64,000 bases of DNA from NCBI RefSeq assembly GCF_004210375.1, contig NC_134825.1, positions 63,913,558 through 63,977,557 of the forward strand, given 5' to 3'. The notes beneath the pieces are model-generated. The model saw nothing but the letters and a program-made list of their open reading frames with translations, did no database searches and was not told the origin of the DNA. The position numbers were made by a program, and so were the translations under genes. This document shows, one piece after another, positions 33,506 to 44,761 of this stretch. This DNA is from Tachypleus tridentatus (taxonomy: Eukaryota; Arthropoda; Merostomata; Xiphosura; Limulidae). Position 1 is the first letter of the stretch, and every line of letters begins with the position of its first letter.

Positions 33506-34267
33506 TATTTGTATGTGTATTCAAAACATTGAAAGGCACTTTAAAATATCGAATACTGTTTTTTATTTTCATCGTTCCTTTCCTGTTACTTGTTCTTATA
33601 AAAAATACTCATGAATCAAGGAATGCCACAATTTTGCTTTTACCAGACTTATAAGATGAATCCCACATAACTTCTTGCAGGACGAAATAGACTGTAACTC
33701 GATCTTACCCCGTTGATTCCACGTGGAACGTTATCGTTGGGACGGAAACAAAAATGCACACCCTCTGTCCCCACAAAAGAATGATTGTCCCTTTTGAACC
33801 GGATTTATTGTGCAGCGACGGTATTCAAGGTTACGGCTTATATGGTACTATTATAAACTCGGTCTTCTGTAGGAGCCAGTATCAAATGATACTACTATTT
33901 TAGCGGTATTATTCCCTTCTTTTTCGCCTGGGTGTGTTAGGACCAATAACTAAAAAAGGCTTTAAATAAAATCCAATTATAAAAGTGTATTGAAAGATCC
34001 AAAAACTATGTATACTAACAACTTTTAAGAAAATAAGATACTTTCATAGTTTGGTCAATAAATCCTTTGAATTAATTTTGTACGAATATTAATATATTAA
34101 AATTTTAAGACGTAACTAAGCGACGTAAATCCACAGAAATTTACGTTTTTTATTTTGTATTTAGTCATAATCTTCTCATAACTGGACATTTTCATTATAT
34201 ATTTTTTGTTTTTAAAACAGAAAGAAAGCTCAGAACAACAATTTCGTAACTTAGTATTGTTTTGATT
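33506..34267. other. Unique DNA with a weak minus-strand exon candidate
   Basis: On the minus strand 33804-33649 is open for about 50 codons. Inside it, an acceptor-like GGGGACAG near 33772 and a donor-like GGTAAGATC at about 33708 bracket a stretch rich in Asn, Asp, Arg and Pro. No family recognised. CpG is a little higher here than around it. Confidence 0.2.
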
Positions 34268-34590
34268 TGGCAAGGCTTGATGGTTCAGGCATTCGACTTG
34301 CAATATGCTAGATCGAAACTCTTTGCCGAATACGGTTACTTTCATTTAGCAGGGCATTATAATGTTATGGACAATTCAACTTTTCTTTCGTAAAAACTAA
34401 TTCAAGAATTGGCGGTGGATGGTATTGACTAGTTGCCTTCCCTTTACCCTGTCACATCAAAATCAAGGACACCTAACGCAGGCGTAATTTGAGTCAAACG
34501 TCAAATGGCGCAAGTATAAAATTTATACTTTAGTGTACTAAAGTACACTACACTTTAGTGTAGCCTTATGCGAAGTCAACAAACATCGTT
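34268..34590 (+). mobile_element. SINE-A, old and diverged
   Basis: Forward: TTTGGCAAGGCTTGATGG head, CATTCGACTTGCAATATG, GGCATTATAATGTTATGG, AAGAATTGGCGGTGGATGG, ACTAGTTGCCTTCCCTTTAC. The tail is interrupted by a small TTTAGTGTA palindrome near 34530-34560. Confidence 0.75.
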
Positions 34591-36549
34591 TTATTATCCA
34601 AAATGAAAACTTCGTGACAAATAGTTCATATCTTAAAATCACTTGATTATAAAAACAGTAACAATAAAAAAATAGAAATTTTCTGCCGTTGAGTTCTTAT
34701 TTTGTTATTATTTCATTAATTAAAGAAATATTTTCATTATTTTTGTTTGTGTGGACGAAACCTCCTGTATTACTCTGAATAAATTATGAAAATTAAGAGT
34801 CTTATGAACAAACACTTAAGAAAAAATATTAAGTATAAATTTGTTATTACCTTTTCCTGTTTGCATATTCGGTGATTTCCAAAGGGTGAGAGACAATTCC
34901 CTCCAAGATGGTTTAAAAAGTTCTGTCTGTCTATCTGAGTAAATTATAGGTTGGGATAATTGTAGGGTTAGCTCCAAAAGCAACAGTAAATTATTTTTCT
35001 ACAAGAACAACCAAAACGCGTTAAATAATTTGTTGGCTGGTAATGAAATACATTTTTATAGCTATTAATGTTTAGTATGCGATAATATAAATTCTTTCCT
35101 TGGCGTGGTATTTGTCTATTTAACGACTGAACTCGTGTTTTGTATAAGTTATATAAAATTAATGACGTTAATTTCATTGTGCCTGATTTATCTTTTACCC
35201 TACAGCGTTCTTGTCTTGAATAACTTCATGATTATTTTTTGTTTAAAATAATATAATAAAGCACTAGCGCATTGCCTGTCAAAATGACAGGGCTAGTCCT
35301 ACCTCATAATATACCCTAATCTCACAATTCGTAGGTAACTGAATTAAAATAAGTTTTGCGAAATCAAGCTTGACCGACGAAAAGTACAGTCCACGCAATC
35401 AAACGTCGCTAAATTCCTTTGCGAGCCAATCAAAATTAAGATCATTCATGAAATGAATTTGTGGCGCATTCATAGAATAATTATTGGTTAGATTAACAAC
35501 TTATAATACATAGAAAACCCAGTGGTAACACTACGTTCCAAGAGTAACTTTTGTGCCATTTTGTTTAGCAACAAAATTATAACCTAATATTATTGTTCAT
35601 CTATGTACTGAAAGTACAAAATCAAATAAGTGTATGGACAACAAAACTGAAAAAAAATTAATTTCTCAATAGAGTCTCAGTTGATTGAAGGAGTTGTCTT
35701 TTAATAATAAAAACGTAGATGATATAACAGAAAATAACTTAATTAATAAAAGATTCAAGTTTGAAACTAAATTGATATTTTGATTTCTTGATACATTTTA
35801 TGCACTTGGCTTAAGGCAAGGTAATTTCACACTATGCCTCTAATTTAGGCTCACAATACCAACACTTACTAACGTTTAAGGGTTCACAGAAGCCCTCCCA
35901 CACGACACTCTTTCACTCCCGTCATTAAATTCGTAATGGGTAGATAGTAATAGAACTATTCTATCTGAATAGATGCATATTACGACTCCTCCTGTGTGAC
36001 GTGAGGTGACACACACGTGTTGTTTTTTTTTACTTTTACTTGTGAAAAGGAACAATTGAAGTGCTACTATCAAATGTAAAGAATCCATTTCTAATATTTC
36101 TTCGTCCAAAAATAAGCTGCTCCTCTCAATGAAAGATATTCTCTTTAAGTTTCAAACATATCAGGTCCTCAAACTGAAACCCGAGTGTCTGCATTGTTGA
36201 AAGCTATTTTATACTCTTACTATAAGGTAGCTACAATTACTGTCATTGATACTTGAACATAAAAACATTTTTTTAGTTTTCTGACACATGACAGTGATGA
36301 TATATTTTATGGAGTTTGAAGCAAATATGCATTGTGTTGAAAATTCCACGCAATGATATGTGCTGTAGTGTTAATAATGATTTAGCACGTAGAAAGGTAG
36401 GTAGCTAACTAAAATACATTTTTCGTTATTTAGAACAGTGATGCCTCTAATAAAAATTCCAATTTCACTTAGTGGGTATTATTGCTTTCAGTGACCTTTT
36501 CCGTATTGTTGCTATTCGTTCTTTTAAACTCAAATTATGAGAAATTAAA
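34591..36549. other. Long unique AT-rich stretch
   Basis: About 2 kb without SINE or gene. A 7-bp-stem hairpin CCTGTCA-AAA-TGACAGG lies at 35275-35291. The 69- and 77-codon minus frames lack motifs. Confidence 0.45.
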
Positions 36550-36765
36550 ACTGTTTGTTTTTCAAGTTTCGCATAAAACTAGTAGTGGACTATATGTGCT
36601 AGCTGTCCGTAATTTAAAAATGATAAACTAAATAGAGGAAACCCTTCAACTTTTGGGCTGCTCTTACGCCAACGAAAGGTCTAACCTATTCGGCGACAAT
36701 ATTCGAGCTCGAGAACCACAAAGTACGAGTTGAGAATCATAACCACCAAGCCAGCATCACCCCAA
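36550..36765 (-). mobile_element. Old SINE-A relative
   Basis: Reverse: TTTGTTTTTCAAGTTTCGCA, GTGCTAGCTGTCCGTAATTT, CAACTTTTGGGCTGCTCTTA, then a decayed head with ACGAGTTGAGAATCATAACC. Confidence 0.7.
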
Positions 36766-37183
36766 ACTTAATAAAATGATAATTATACATTTTTCAAGGA
36801 GGGTCGTGGTACAATAGTAACGTTTAGTAATTGTCTCAGAATATGTGATTTTGTTTGATGGGTGGAGTAGAAGTTGTTGGGACTTTGAACTTTAGCCCTA
36901 GGACCTTAAGTTTTGTGATATGTATAAGATCGCTTTTACTGTAACGTTACAAGTTTGATGAAATATTGTTTTCAAGAGAAAACAAAACATCAACACACGA
37001 CCATCATAATACTTTAACAATCACAATCTTAAATATAATTAAAAATCACTAAGAGAATTAAGACAACCCTGAATATACTGGGTGGAGGCGACATTCTGCA
37101 TCCTGTTTTGCTTAATCGGGAATTTACGATCTCACGCCCATGCTAATTATATACATAAAATTAAGATTTTGTTATTTTTTCGT
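36766..37183. other. Unique AT-rich DNA
   Basis: No feature recognised. Confidence 0.5.
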
Positions 37184-37194
37184 TTCTTATCACT

Positions 37195-37458
37195 TCCCGG
37201 CATGGCCTAACGCGTAAGGCGTGCGACTTGTAATTCGCGGGTTCGCGCCCGCGTCGCGCTAATCACGCTCGCCCTCCCAGCCGTGGGAGCGTTATAATGT
37301 GACGGTTAATCCCACTATTCGTTGGTAAAGAGTAGCCCAAGAGTTGGCGGTGGGTGGTGATGACTAGCTGCCTTCCCTCTAGTCTTACACTGCTAAATTA
37401 GGGACGGCTATCACAGATAGCCCTCGAGTAGCTTTGTGCGAAATTTCCAAACAAACAA
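37195..37458 (+). mobile_element. SINE-A (A2) with target duplication
   Basis: Forward A2 copy. A small deletion in the anticodon-arm region leaves GTAATTCGCGGGTTCGCGCC. Direct repeats TTCTTATCACT at 37184-37194 and 37459-37469. Confidence 0.94.
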
Positions 37459-37469
37459 TTCTTATCACT

Positions 37470-37744
37470 GAACTCGATATACATGACTATATTTTTAATC
37501 TTTAATATGATTCTTCAGACATGACTTGAGTAAAATTCCGGTTCATTGTTTTTTTCAACTTACTTCAAATAGCTGAAGCTACTTTATTTTAAGGCTGATA
37601 AGACAACGTGAAACACACGTTACCCGCCTTAAAGAATGTGATAACTTGATGTCCACGTGCTGTTTGTCGTCCTTGGGCAAATAAGTGTAAGCGAAAAAGA
37701 AATTTAATCTATGAATTTTAGGCTAAGTTTATATTCACAAATTT
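37470..37744. other. Unique AT-rich DNA
   Basis: No feature recognised. Confidence 0.5.
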
Positions 37745-37990
37745 TATTTGAGAACTTCTCTCAAAGCTGTTCTAGAGCTATCTTGACTATTTGTTCCTTA
37801 TTTTAAACTGATAAATAAAGGGAAACCAGCTAGTCAACAGCACCCACCGCCATCTCTTGAGCTTCTTTTTGTCTCCTCGAATAGTTGGATTTGGCTATCA
37901 CTAAAATAGTACGTCCACACTCCCAAAATGCAAAGTGCGTTTTCCCAACAAGGGAAAGAAAGCCTTCGAATACGCAGTTCGGACACCCTA
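37745..37990 (-). mobile_element. Old SINE-A relative
   Basis: Reverse: TCTCAAAGCTGTTCTAGAGC, TTAAACTGATAAATAAAGGG (variant also seen near 16070 and 9720), CACCCACCGCCATCTCTTGA, TCGAATAGTTGGATTTGGC and a head ending ACGCAGTTCGGACACCC. Confidence 0.65.
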
Positions 37991-38001
37991 ACGGTGAGTC
38001 T

Positions 38002-38126
38002 ATGTTGTTGTTTGGTATTAAGCACAAAGCTACATAAAGGACTATCTGTGCTCTGTCTACCACGAGTATGGAAAACCTGTTACTAGAGGAATAAGTCTGT
38101 AGATATACTACTTTACCACTGGGGAC
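38002..38126 (-). mobile_element. SINE-B
   Basis: Reverse: TTGTTGTTTGGTATTAAGCA, AAAGCTACATAAAGGACTATC, weak reversed B box, head end CTTTACCACTGGGGAC. A tandem neighbour of the old SINE-A relative. Confidence 0.82.
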
Positions 38127-38542
38127 CCACTAATCCATGCCTAGCCCATATACAAATTGAACAGAACCATTTCCAGGGCACTGATTAGTCCTGGTATTGG
38201 CAAAAGGCCTCGTTGGCACTGGGTATGGCAGATGCACTGTAACTGATATCTAACACATTATTTCTTCGCTTTCAAACACAAACTATTAGTTACATAGTTT
38301 TAATAATTTAAAAAATATTTGAATACTCTACCCAGAAAATAGAGAAAATGTGTTTCGTACAACGTTTTATTCTTATCTGAGAAAGCTTGTACGGAGAGAG
38401 GAAAGGAGGGCGGGGATTGTCATTCAAACCAGCTAAATATACGTCACAGCTAGAGTAACATGGAAACAAATTATAGTTGTTATGTCCAAGTAACAATTTG
38501 TGGAATTCTTCGACGATGTAACTTTAAATGTTCTATCACAGT
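38127..38542. other. Unique DNA
   Basis: No feature recognised. A 69-codon plus frame at 38460-38669 runs into the SINE and is not a gene. Confidence 0.5.
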
Positions 38543-38802
38543 AGGCCTGGCATGTTCGACTCGTAATCTGAGGGTCGCGGGTTTGAATACCCGTCACACC
38601 AAACATGCTCGCTCTTTCAGCCGTGGAGGGCGTTATAATGTTACGGTAAATCCCATTATTCGTTGGTAAAAGAGTAGCCCAAGAATTGGCGGTTGGTGGT
38701 GATGACTAGCTGCCTTCCCTCTAGTCTTACACTGCTAACTTATTGATAGCTAGCGCAGATAGCCCTCGTGTAGCTTTGCGAGAAATTAAAAAAAAAAAAA
38801 AA
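38543..38802 (+). mobile_element. SINE-A (A1), head deletion
   Basis: Forward copy in which GGCCTGGCATG joins directly to TTCGACTCGTAATCTGAGGG: about 20 bases including most of the A box are missing. The B box region and body are intact, with an A-rich tail. Confidence 0.92.
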
Positions 38803-40080
38803 CATTTCTATCACACTAAATGTTCGTCCTCTGAAGTCCTGAGAGGGAAGACTTAAGAATCGTATCTTAAGCGTTTTGAACATGGAAAATGGATACGACT
38901 GAGAAAAACTTCTTTGCTTTGTTACACAAAAACTGTAAATCAAAACCTGAAGATCCTTCTGTATTAAATCTATACTTTCAGTACTTCCGTCAACAAGTAT
39001 ATAAATAATTAAGTATAGCTGCAATTTTAAAATAGCTCTTTAGTTTATGCAGAGCAGACTTTATTTAATGTGTTACATATGCATGAGATTTATATCAGGG
39101 TCACATGAAAAGCTTATCACTAACTAGCTATGTATAAATATAGCGAGTCTTCAGTTCTATAGACTGTTGTTTATGCTACTGTAACGGTTCTCTATGCTTA
39201 ATATCCACATATGTAAAGTTCCTGCACAAACCGTTTTCATATGTTTCCATGCATATGGTTCATAATTACATAAAGTCTGTACGAAAACTTTTTACACGTA
39301 GAGTTGTATTTATGTATATTTTTGAAAGTTGTAACGACCTTCATTGCGATTTTTACAGATGAAATAGGTTTTTATGAATGGTTTTCATACAACACGATTT
39401 ATGAATGTATTTCACACATATTATAGATCTTTATTATCATGTTTCACTCATGTTCTAGCTCTTTGCGAGTGTTTCGTAACTGTTTTAAAAGTCTTTGAAT
39501 AGTTTCACAGCAAGTCTGTTTATCACATAATTTGATATTCTAAAATCAACAACAATTTCATCATTTTCGCTAAGTAAAAATAATTTTTGAAACGATTAGT
39601 TTAAAATGAGAGTAATTTCAAAACGAATGCGTCCGAATCTGTAAATTGACCTATATTGTTTTGTAATTGATGCGTTTTTGTAATACAGTTAAGATTACTG
39701 ATATCTTCTCAACTTGAGGAGAAGATTCGTTGAATGTTATTCATTTAAGGCGACAAAAGGTCAAGCTGAGGGTACATAAGCCTTGTGGTTGCAGGTCAGA
39801 AACCAGGCTTCAGTGAACAACACTAGGATCCACCTTTTCCTCAAACTGCGAGTTGTTCAAAATAGTAGGAATATTACTCGATAAACAATAACACAAGTAT
39901 TAAAAGAAACTTAAACTCACCAGGTTGTTTAAAGTTGTGTATTGAACTGAGTATTTTTATAATGAAGAATTTCCATTCGAATAATTGTAATGGATATACT
40001 GTTATACATTTGTTTTAAAACCTACGTTTGTTTCAGTTTGATGCATGTAAAGCATATTGTTGTATGTGTATTGTGCAAGT
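38803..40080. other. Unique AT-rich DNA
   Basis: About 1.3 kb without a recognised repeat or gene. Confidence 0.5.
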
Positions 40081-40810
40081 CTCGCCTTTTCTCCAAATTT
40101 GTAAAGATTTTAGACAGAAAGAATCAACAATATTTATTTTACGAAAAAGCTAGCGTTTTTTTAAACATTGTCGAACGTTCACGAATCTCTCGTGATTGGT
40201 ATATATAAGCAAGCTATCGCAAGACGCCAAGAGTCAGCTACAGTCAGTATACTGTAAGCCTCGGAAACTATAATTGTTATTAAGCCATTAATCGGAAACT
40301 ACATAATTTGACCAGGAACGTTTATAGATTAAGAATCATTCAACTTCAGATAGTTAACTGCGGACATTAGTATTTCCAGGAGGACATTAAGTATCTTCTC
40401 GATAAAAAGTGAGCTTGTAAACCGCGTGAAGCTAACTAAGAAAATAACTAGTTTGCACGCCGTCAATTGTATCAACGAAAAATTAATTTGTGCCTTGTGG
40501 ACCTGGACCATTGATAAAATATTCAGTTCCAGACCAGAGAGAAGACTGAATATTGTTCGTGAATTTGTAGATTTTTTGCATATAAATCATTATTTGTATT
40601 AACTATTTGTAATACCCGATATTATAAATTGTATCTATATTTTTGTACATTAAAGTATATTTCTTAACACAAACATATTTTAATGTATTTTGTACATTAA
40701 AATATATTTGTGTTAAGAAAGGAAATTGTGCTTATCAATGTTGTTGGTAAATATCATAAATTTGATACATATTAATGTTTAATTACCTTCTAGCTTCATA
40801 TTCAAATTTC
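40081..40810 (+). mobile_element. LTR-like dispersed repeat, copy 1
   Basis: Alignable by eye with 53685-54300 through several ordered blocks: GACGCCAAGAGTCAG/GACACGCCAAAAGGCAG, TCGGAAACTATAATTG/TCGGAAGCTATAACTG, GACCAGGAACGTTTATAGATT/GACGAGGAACATTTATAAATT and ATCATTATTTGTATTAAC/GCATTATTTGTAATAAC. It contains a TATA box (GGTATATATAAGC at about 40197). Noncoding with a central TATA box fits an LTR; the ends were not fixed. The 60- and 72-codon frames inside are not considered genes. Confidence 0.6.
40660..40720. repeat. 28-bp-arm hairpin inside LTR-like copy 1
   Basis: Arms 40660-40687 and 40693-40720 are reverse complements with one mismatch around a 5-nt loop. The corresponding place in copy 2 (about 54185-54215) has no such hairpin. 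Confidence 0.88.
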
Positions 40811-41198
40811 CGGTTATTTGAAATAGTAATACGTAACGTAACATAATGAATTAGATACTCGTCCGAGATAAATTATAGTAACATAACTAACTATTGCAAT
40901 AAAAAATAAATGTCCAAGTGTTTTTACGACCACATTATACGATATCTACGCTGAATGCCCTTTTATAGTTTAGAATGATGAAGCTTATGCTTTGTAACAA
41001 TCTTTATGAAATATCACAGAATGCAATTATAAATTTAGTTTGAATCAATACCTACTGATAAATATCCGATAAACTGTTTACATATGTTAAGTACCATGTT
41101 TCCATAGCCCAGTTATGTCACATTTTGTTTTCTTTTGTCTGCTTTGAACAGATAAATAATTATACGAAATTAAATCAGGAGTTTCAGTTTTTAAATTG
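40811..41198. other. Unique AT-rich DNA
   Basis: No feature recognised. Confidence 0.5.
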
Positions 41199-41470
41199 GG
41201 CCCGGCATGGCCAGGTGGTTAAGGCACTCAACTCGTAGTCAAAGGGTTGCGGGCTCGAATCCCGTCACACCAAAAATGGTCGCCCTTTCAGCCGTTGGGG
41301 CGTTATAATGTGATGGTCAATCCCACTATTCGTTGGTAAAAGAGTAGGCCAAGAGTTGGCGACCGGTGGTGATGACTAGCTTGTATCCCTCTAGTCTTAC
41401 ATTGCTAAATTAGGGACGGCTAGCGCAAATAGCCCTTATGTAGTTTTGCGCGAAATTCAAAACAAACCAA
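41199..41470 (+). mobile_element. SINE-A (A1), full length
   Basis: Forward copy from GGGCCCGGCATGGCCAGG to CAAAACAAACCAAACCAA. B box GGCTCGAATCC. Possible imperfect target repeat GTTTTTAAATT/GTTTTCAAATT on the two sides. Confidence 0.92.
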
Positions 41471-41602
41471 ACCAAGTTTTCAAATTATTACTCCTCGTAA
41501 GGTTGTAACTATTTTGTGTTTGATCTCGTCATTTCGATGGAAATAAATCTTCTTTTTGTTATCTTCTATTAAAAACCTCTGTACCGATGGGAATTATGAT
41601 CC

Positions 41603-41733
41603 TCCATCCCAGTGCCACAGCAATATGTTTGCAGCCTTAAGATACTAGAAATCGGTTTTCGATATCCGCGGTGGGCAGAGCACAGCTAGCTCTTTGTGTA
41701 GTTTTGTACTTAATCACGAACAAACAAACAAAG
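41603..41733 (+). mobile_element. SINE-B, full length
   Basis: Forward: ATCCCAGTGCCACAGCAATATG, B box with GGTTTTCGATATCC, GGTGGGCAGAGCACAGCTAG, TGTGTAGTTTTGTACTTAAT and (AAAC)n tail. Confidence 0.88.
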
Positions 41734-41821
41734 TGAATTATGAACAGCTAGTAACGAAAATAGGAGAGCATGTGAATTGATTGATAAAACGTGAAAACAG
41801 TGCAGCATCAGGAAATAAATT

Positions 41822-42010
41822 GTGTTGTTTTGAATTTCGCGCAAAGCTACACGATGGCTATCTGAGGGTCTTGGGTTCGAATTCCCGTTACACCAAACAT
41901 GCTCGCCCTTATAGCCGTGGGGGCGTTATATTGTGACGATCAATATCATTATCCGTTGGTAAAAGAGTATCCCAAGTCGAGCGTCCTAACCATCTGGTCA
42001 TGTCGGAACT
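41822..42010. mobile_element. SINE-A with inverted middle
   Basis: Three blocks: a reverse tail (41822-41862, TTGAATTTCGCGCAAAGC), a forward middle (41863-41975, from CTGAGGGTC through the B box to GAGTATCCCAAG), then a reverse head tip (41976-42010, TCGAGCGTCCTAACCATC). The outer pieces agree in strand and the middle is flipped. Confidence 0.85.
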
Positions 42011-42087
42011 GGTGAATGTAAGACCCAAATTGCATTGGGAGTATTCCATCTATCCAGTTTAACCTCAGTTTCACAGGCCTCACTTTC

Positions 42088-42112
42088 TTAATCACCTGGC
42101 CATGCCGGGCAT
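42088..42112 (-). mobile_element. SINE-A head tip
   Basis: Isolated ATCACCTGGCCATGCCGGGC, the reversed first 20 bases of the SINE. Only about 25 bp is recognisable. Confidence 0.6.
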
Positions 42113-42640
42113 GAAAGAAATAGAAGATTTCGTGAGGACCTAAAACATGGTTTTGCGTAAATATTTTTGTTTTCGTTTAGGGTATTCGTGCACAGGTACA
42201 AAACGGCAATCCAAGCACAAAGCAGTTTTAATACTGAACTGCACCTAGCGCGGTCCAAGAGTCAGCGTGGTTGACTAGAAAACTGAAGTTTCGTGTTTCT
42301 ACCCCGTTATGGTTATTTCTGTGCACATTTTAAATTTTGCTTGTTTTGTTCTTTGTGAGTACTATTAATATGATTCACCGCTGAATGAACGTAAGAAGAC
42401 GAAACTGCAGTTGTAGTGTAGTATAGCAGTGTTAACTTGTTACTGTGGTTTTGTTTTATGAAAACACAGGGATTTTTTACTTGAACTATAGTATTCTTAC
42501 ATAAAAAACTGTATAGAAACTGAATAAAGAGAAAAATGTTGTGGTATGTGTAGAATGCACAGAAGAGATTGTTGTCTTATCCGCCACCTCTAAATATCTT
42601 AAAAGAAGAGTACACCCCTTGTTGCAAATATAGACTCGTC
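42113..42640. other. Unique DNA with a tRNA-like patch
   Basis: GCGGTCCAAGAGTCAGCGTGG near 42249 followed by TTTCGTGTTTCTACCCC resembles a decayed tRNA-type SINE head. The remainder is unassigned. Confidence 0.35.
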
Positions 42641-42732
42641 TGTTACTTAGCTCGTGGTTAGCGTCTACGCGTTGAAGTAAAAGTCGTTGTCATAAACTGA
42701 TATAGCAACCTAAGTGTGTACGCTTGTGACCC

Positions 42733-42840
42733 GTGAGCTCGTGCTTCATGCTCTGTGTGCCTCGCGCTCCTAGTTCTCGTAAAATAATTCAAACCTTACA
42801 CAGCATCTTCCACAGCCTGACTCGCGTGAGAGTGCTTACG
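42733..42840 (+). CDS. Candidate first exon, unknown product
   Basis: An ATG at 42733 opens a frame that runs to a near-consensus splice donor, ACG then GTAAGTAGG at 42841, giving 36 codons with a phase-0 junction. The segment 42640-42860 is unusually rich in CpG for this window and lies outside any SINE, which would fit a promoter-proximal exon. The peptide is rich in Ser, Arg and Val, and no domain was recognised. It could equally be a noncoding first exon with the same donor. It is listed because the donor and CpG content are visible, not because coding is shown. Confidence 0.28.
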
Positions 42841-43024
42841 GTAAGTAGGGTCAATGTTATAATGGGTGAAAGTTTTTTTACGAATAAAGCTTTGAAAATA
42901 GTCTTATCGTTGTCTGCAAGCTGTACGTACGTTTAACAGATTTTGAAAGATCTTGAAAGGTGGTTGGGGCTGCAGACTACAAGGTAATCACGTGACTTAT
43001 AGTATCCACCGTCTCTATGTATGA

Positions 43025-43301
43025 ATGAAAGCACACTCCTCGGTGGAGCTTTGTGTTCACACTTTCCTGCACACTTCGACAGAGGGGCAGACGCATCTTT
43101 CTATACTGATGGTGATGCAATCCAGTCATGGGAATCGAACCTGCCAATCCATCCGTTCCATGCCTTCTGGAGGCTCCAGACAGACACTTTCTATCCATGG
43201 TAGATGTGAATCTGAGCAGAACTTGAGGTTTTCACGCGGTCAGCACAGTGAAAAACAAGAATGTGATTCAGATGATTCCCTCAAATGGGAGGAATTTTTC
43301 G
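43025..43301 (+). CDS. Candidate exon, unknown product
   Basis: Open from an ATG at 43025 (just after an in-frame stop) to a donor, TTTTTCG then GTAAGACG, at 43302. The frame continues only about a dozen codons beyond the donor. The last 60 residues before it are hydrophilic, rich in Ser, Gln, Glu, Arg and Asp, and look like normal protein, with an acidic run ECDSDDS followed by KWEEFF. No family recognised. A usable acceptor is not obvious; GCAATCCAG near 43124 is a candidate. A second frame (43021-43203) is also open, which weakens the case. Confidence 0.35.
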
Positions 43302-43302
43302 G

Positions 43303-44049
43303 TAAGACGTTATTATACATATATATGCCTTGTTAATATGGCAATTAATCAAAGATTTTTAATTAACAAATTTAATTAGCTTTCAATATGTCCTGTTTCT
43401 AGTAGCTAGGTTTAATATTTAATGGATTTTGTTATGATTGACGAGTAAATGAACTAATTATTGTATACTATTTTTAGTTATGGTCTCATTATGATTTCAA
43501 GTTCAGAAAGTACAGCGGAAACGCTGGATTAATTTGATTATTATAAAAATTGCCAATGTTACATGTTTCCGGTTTATTCTGGCGAGAAAAAAAAAACAAC
43601 CCTGAAAATATCGCTATTTGGAGCTAAGGTTTTCTTCTTTTATCAAACGTATTCATGTAGATGTCTATGGCAAAAGTTCAAATGTGTTAAGCCCATGAAG
43701 ACGAGGGGACTGTCGTTGAATTATTTAGTTCGCCACTCAGAATTCAGAAATAAAAGTCTAGACAAAGTGGAAAGAAAAACGACTGAGTCAGCCCTTTTCT
43801 GGGTGTGTTTAGGTCAGTTAACTCGCCCATATGTTGATGATAGCTGTCTTGCAGCCCACTTCTTATGGCAACAGGTTTCTATTAGCGTGCAAAGATGTCC
43901 CACCCAACGTATTTTTTAGTGGTTTATTGAGGGAGAAATGCAGACTCCAGACCACCGAATTTGTTCTGTGCTCTTTAAGCCTGTACACGTAAAGCTAACA
44001 TGACATAGAATGTTAATAAGCTCGACGCATAATTTTATTTTATTTATTC
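43303..44049. other. Unique DNA with a 118-codon frame
   Basis: The frame 43563-43919 (plus strand) is the longest outside a repeat or transposon. It is Lys, Phe and Cys rich with no recognisable domain, and lacks good splice or promoter context. I consider it chance or an unrecognised exon. Confidence 0.3.
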
Positions 44050-44245
44050 ATTACCATGTAGTATACAGGAATATAATATTACCATGTAGTATATAGGAAT
44101 ATAATATTACCATGTAGTATATAGGAATATAATATTACCATGTAATATATAGGAATATAATATTACCATGTAATATATAGGATTATAATATTACCATGTA
44201 GTATATAGGAATATAATATTACCATGTAGTATATAGGAATATAAT
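44050..44245. repeat. 28-bp tandem repeat, exactly 7 copies
   Basis: Units start with ATTACCATGTAGTATA at 44050, 44078, 44106, 44134, 44162, 44190 and 44218 with no length change. Only a few substitutions separate copies (GTAGTATAC, GTAATATAT, GGATTATA). Confidence 0.97.
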
Positions 44246-44752
44246 CCTACAAAGAATGATTTTAACGAATACACGTATTGAACTGGTCTCGTTAAATATG
44301 TAGTCTTTCTCTATCCCTGCTAACTAACGAATTTTATAAATAAAACCGTTATTGTAATGCGTAAGGGTTGTTTTCTTTAGTGGCTAGTCGTATATAGTTA
44401 ACATCACAATAATGCTGACATCGGTACTCCGAGGTCAAACTTCATGAACCATTTTATCCTTGCACGTATTCGAGTTTCTCTCAAAACGTTCACGGTCTGT
44501 GTTCTCATCTCGTTTTGCATCATTCGTTATTGATTTCCTTTGTGTTTGACATATTAACACGTAAAATATCATAAGGTTACCATGACAGTCCACTCGTTTC
44601 TTTGGCAGACTGACTTAAAAGTTGTTTCAATGAAACAGTTTGATAACATTTTGTTCGTGATATGAACTCAACCACATTTTATTAAAAACACTAACGAGAT
44701 TAAGTTTATATGATGAACACGAATGAAGTTCCTGCACAAGTTAATCATTTGA
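44246..44752. other. Unique AT-rich DNA
   Basis: No feature recognised. Confidence 0.5.
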
Positions 44753-44761
44753 TTAACGTAT

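Noticed and set aside
35275..35291. Hairpin CCTGTCA-AAA-TGACAGG as a microRNA precursor or terminator
   Set aside because: Seven paired bases is too short for a microRNA precursor, and no T run or gene precedes it.
43563..43919. 118-codon plus-strand frame
   Set aside because: Longest non-repeat frame, but no recognisable domain, start context or splice signals. Kept only as a note in the stretch entry.
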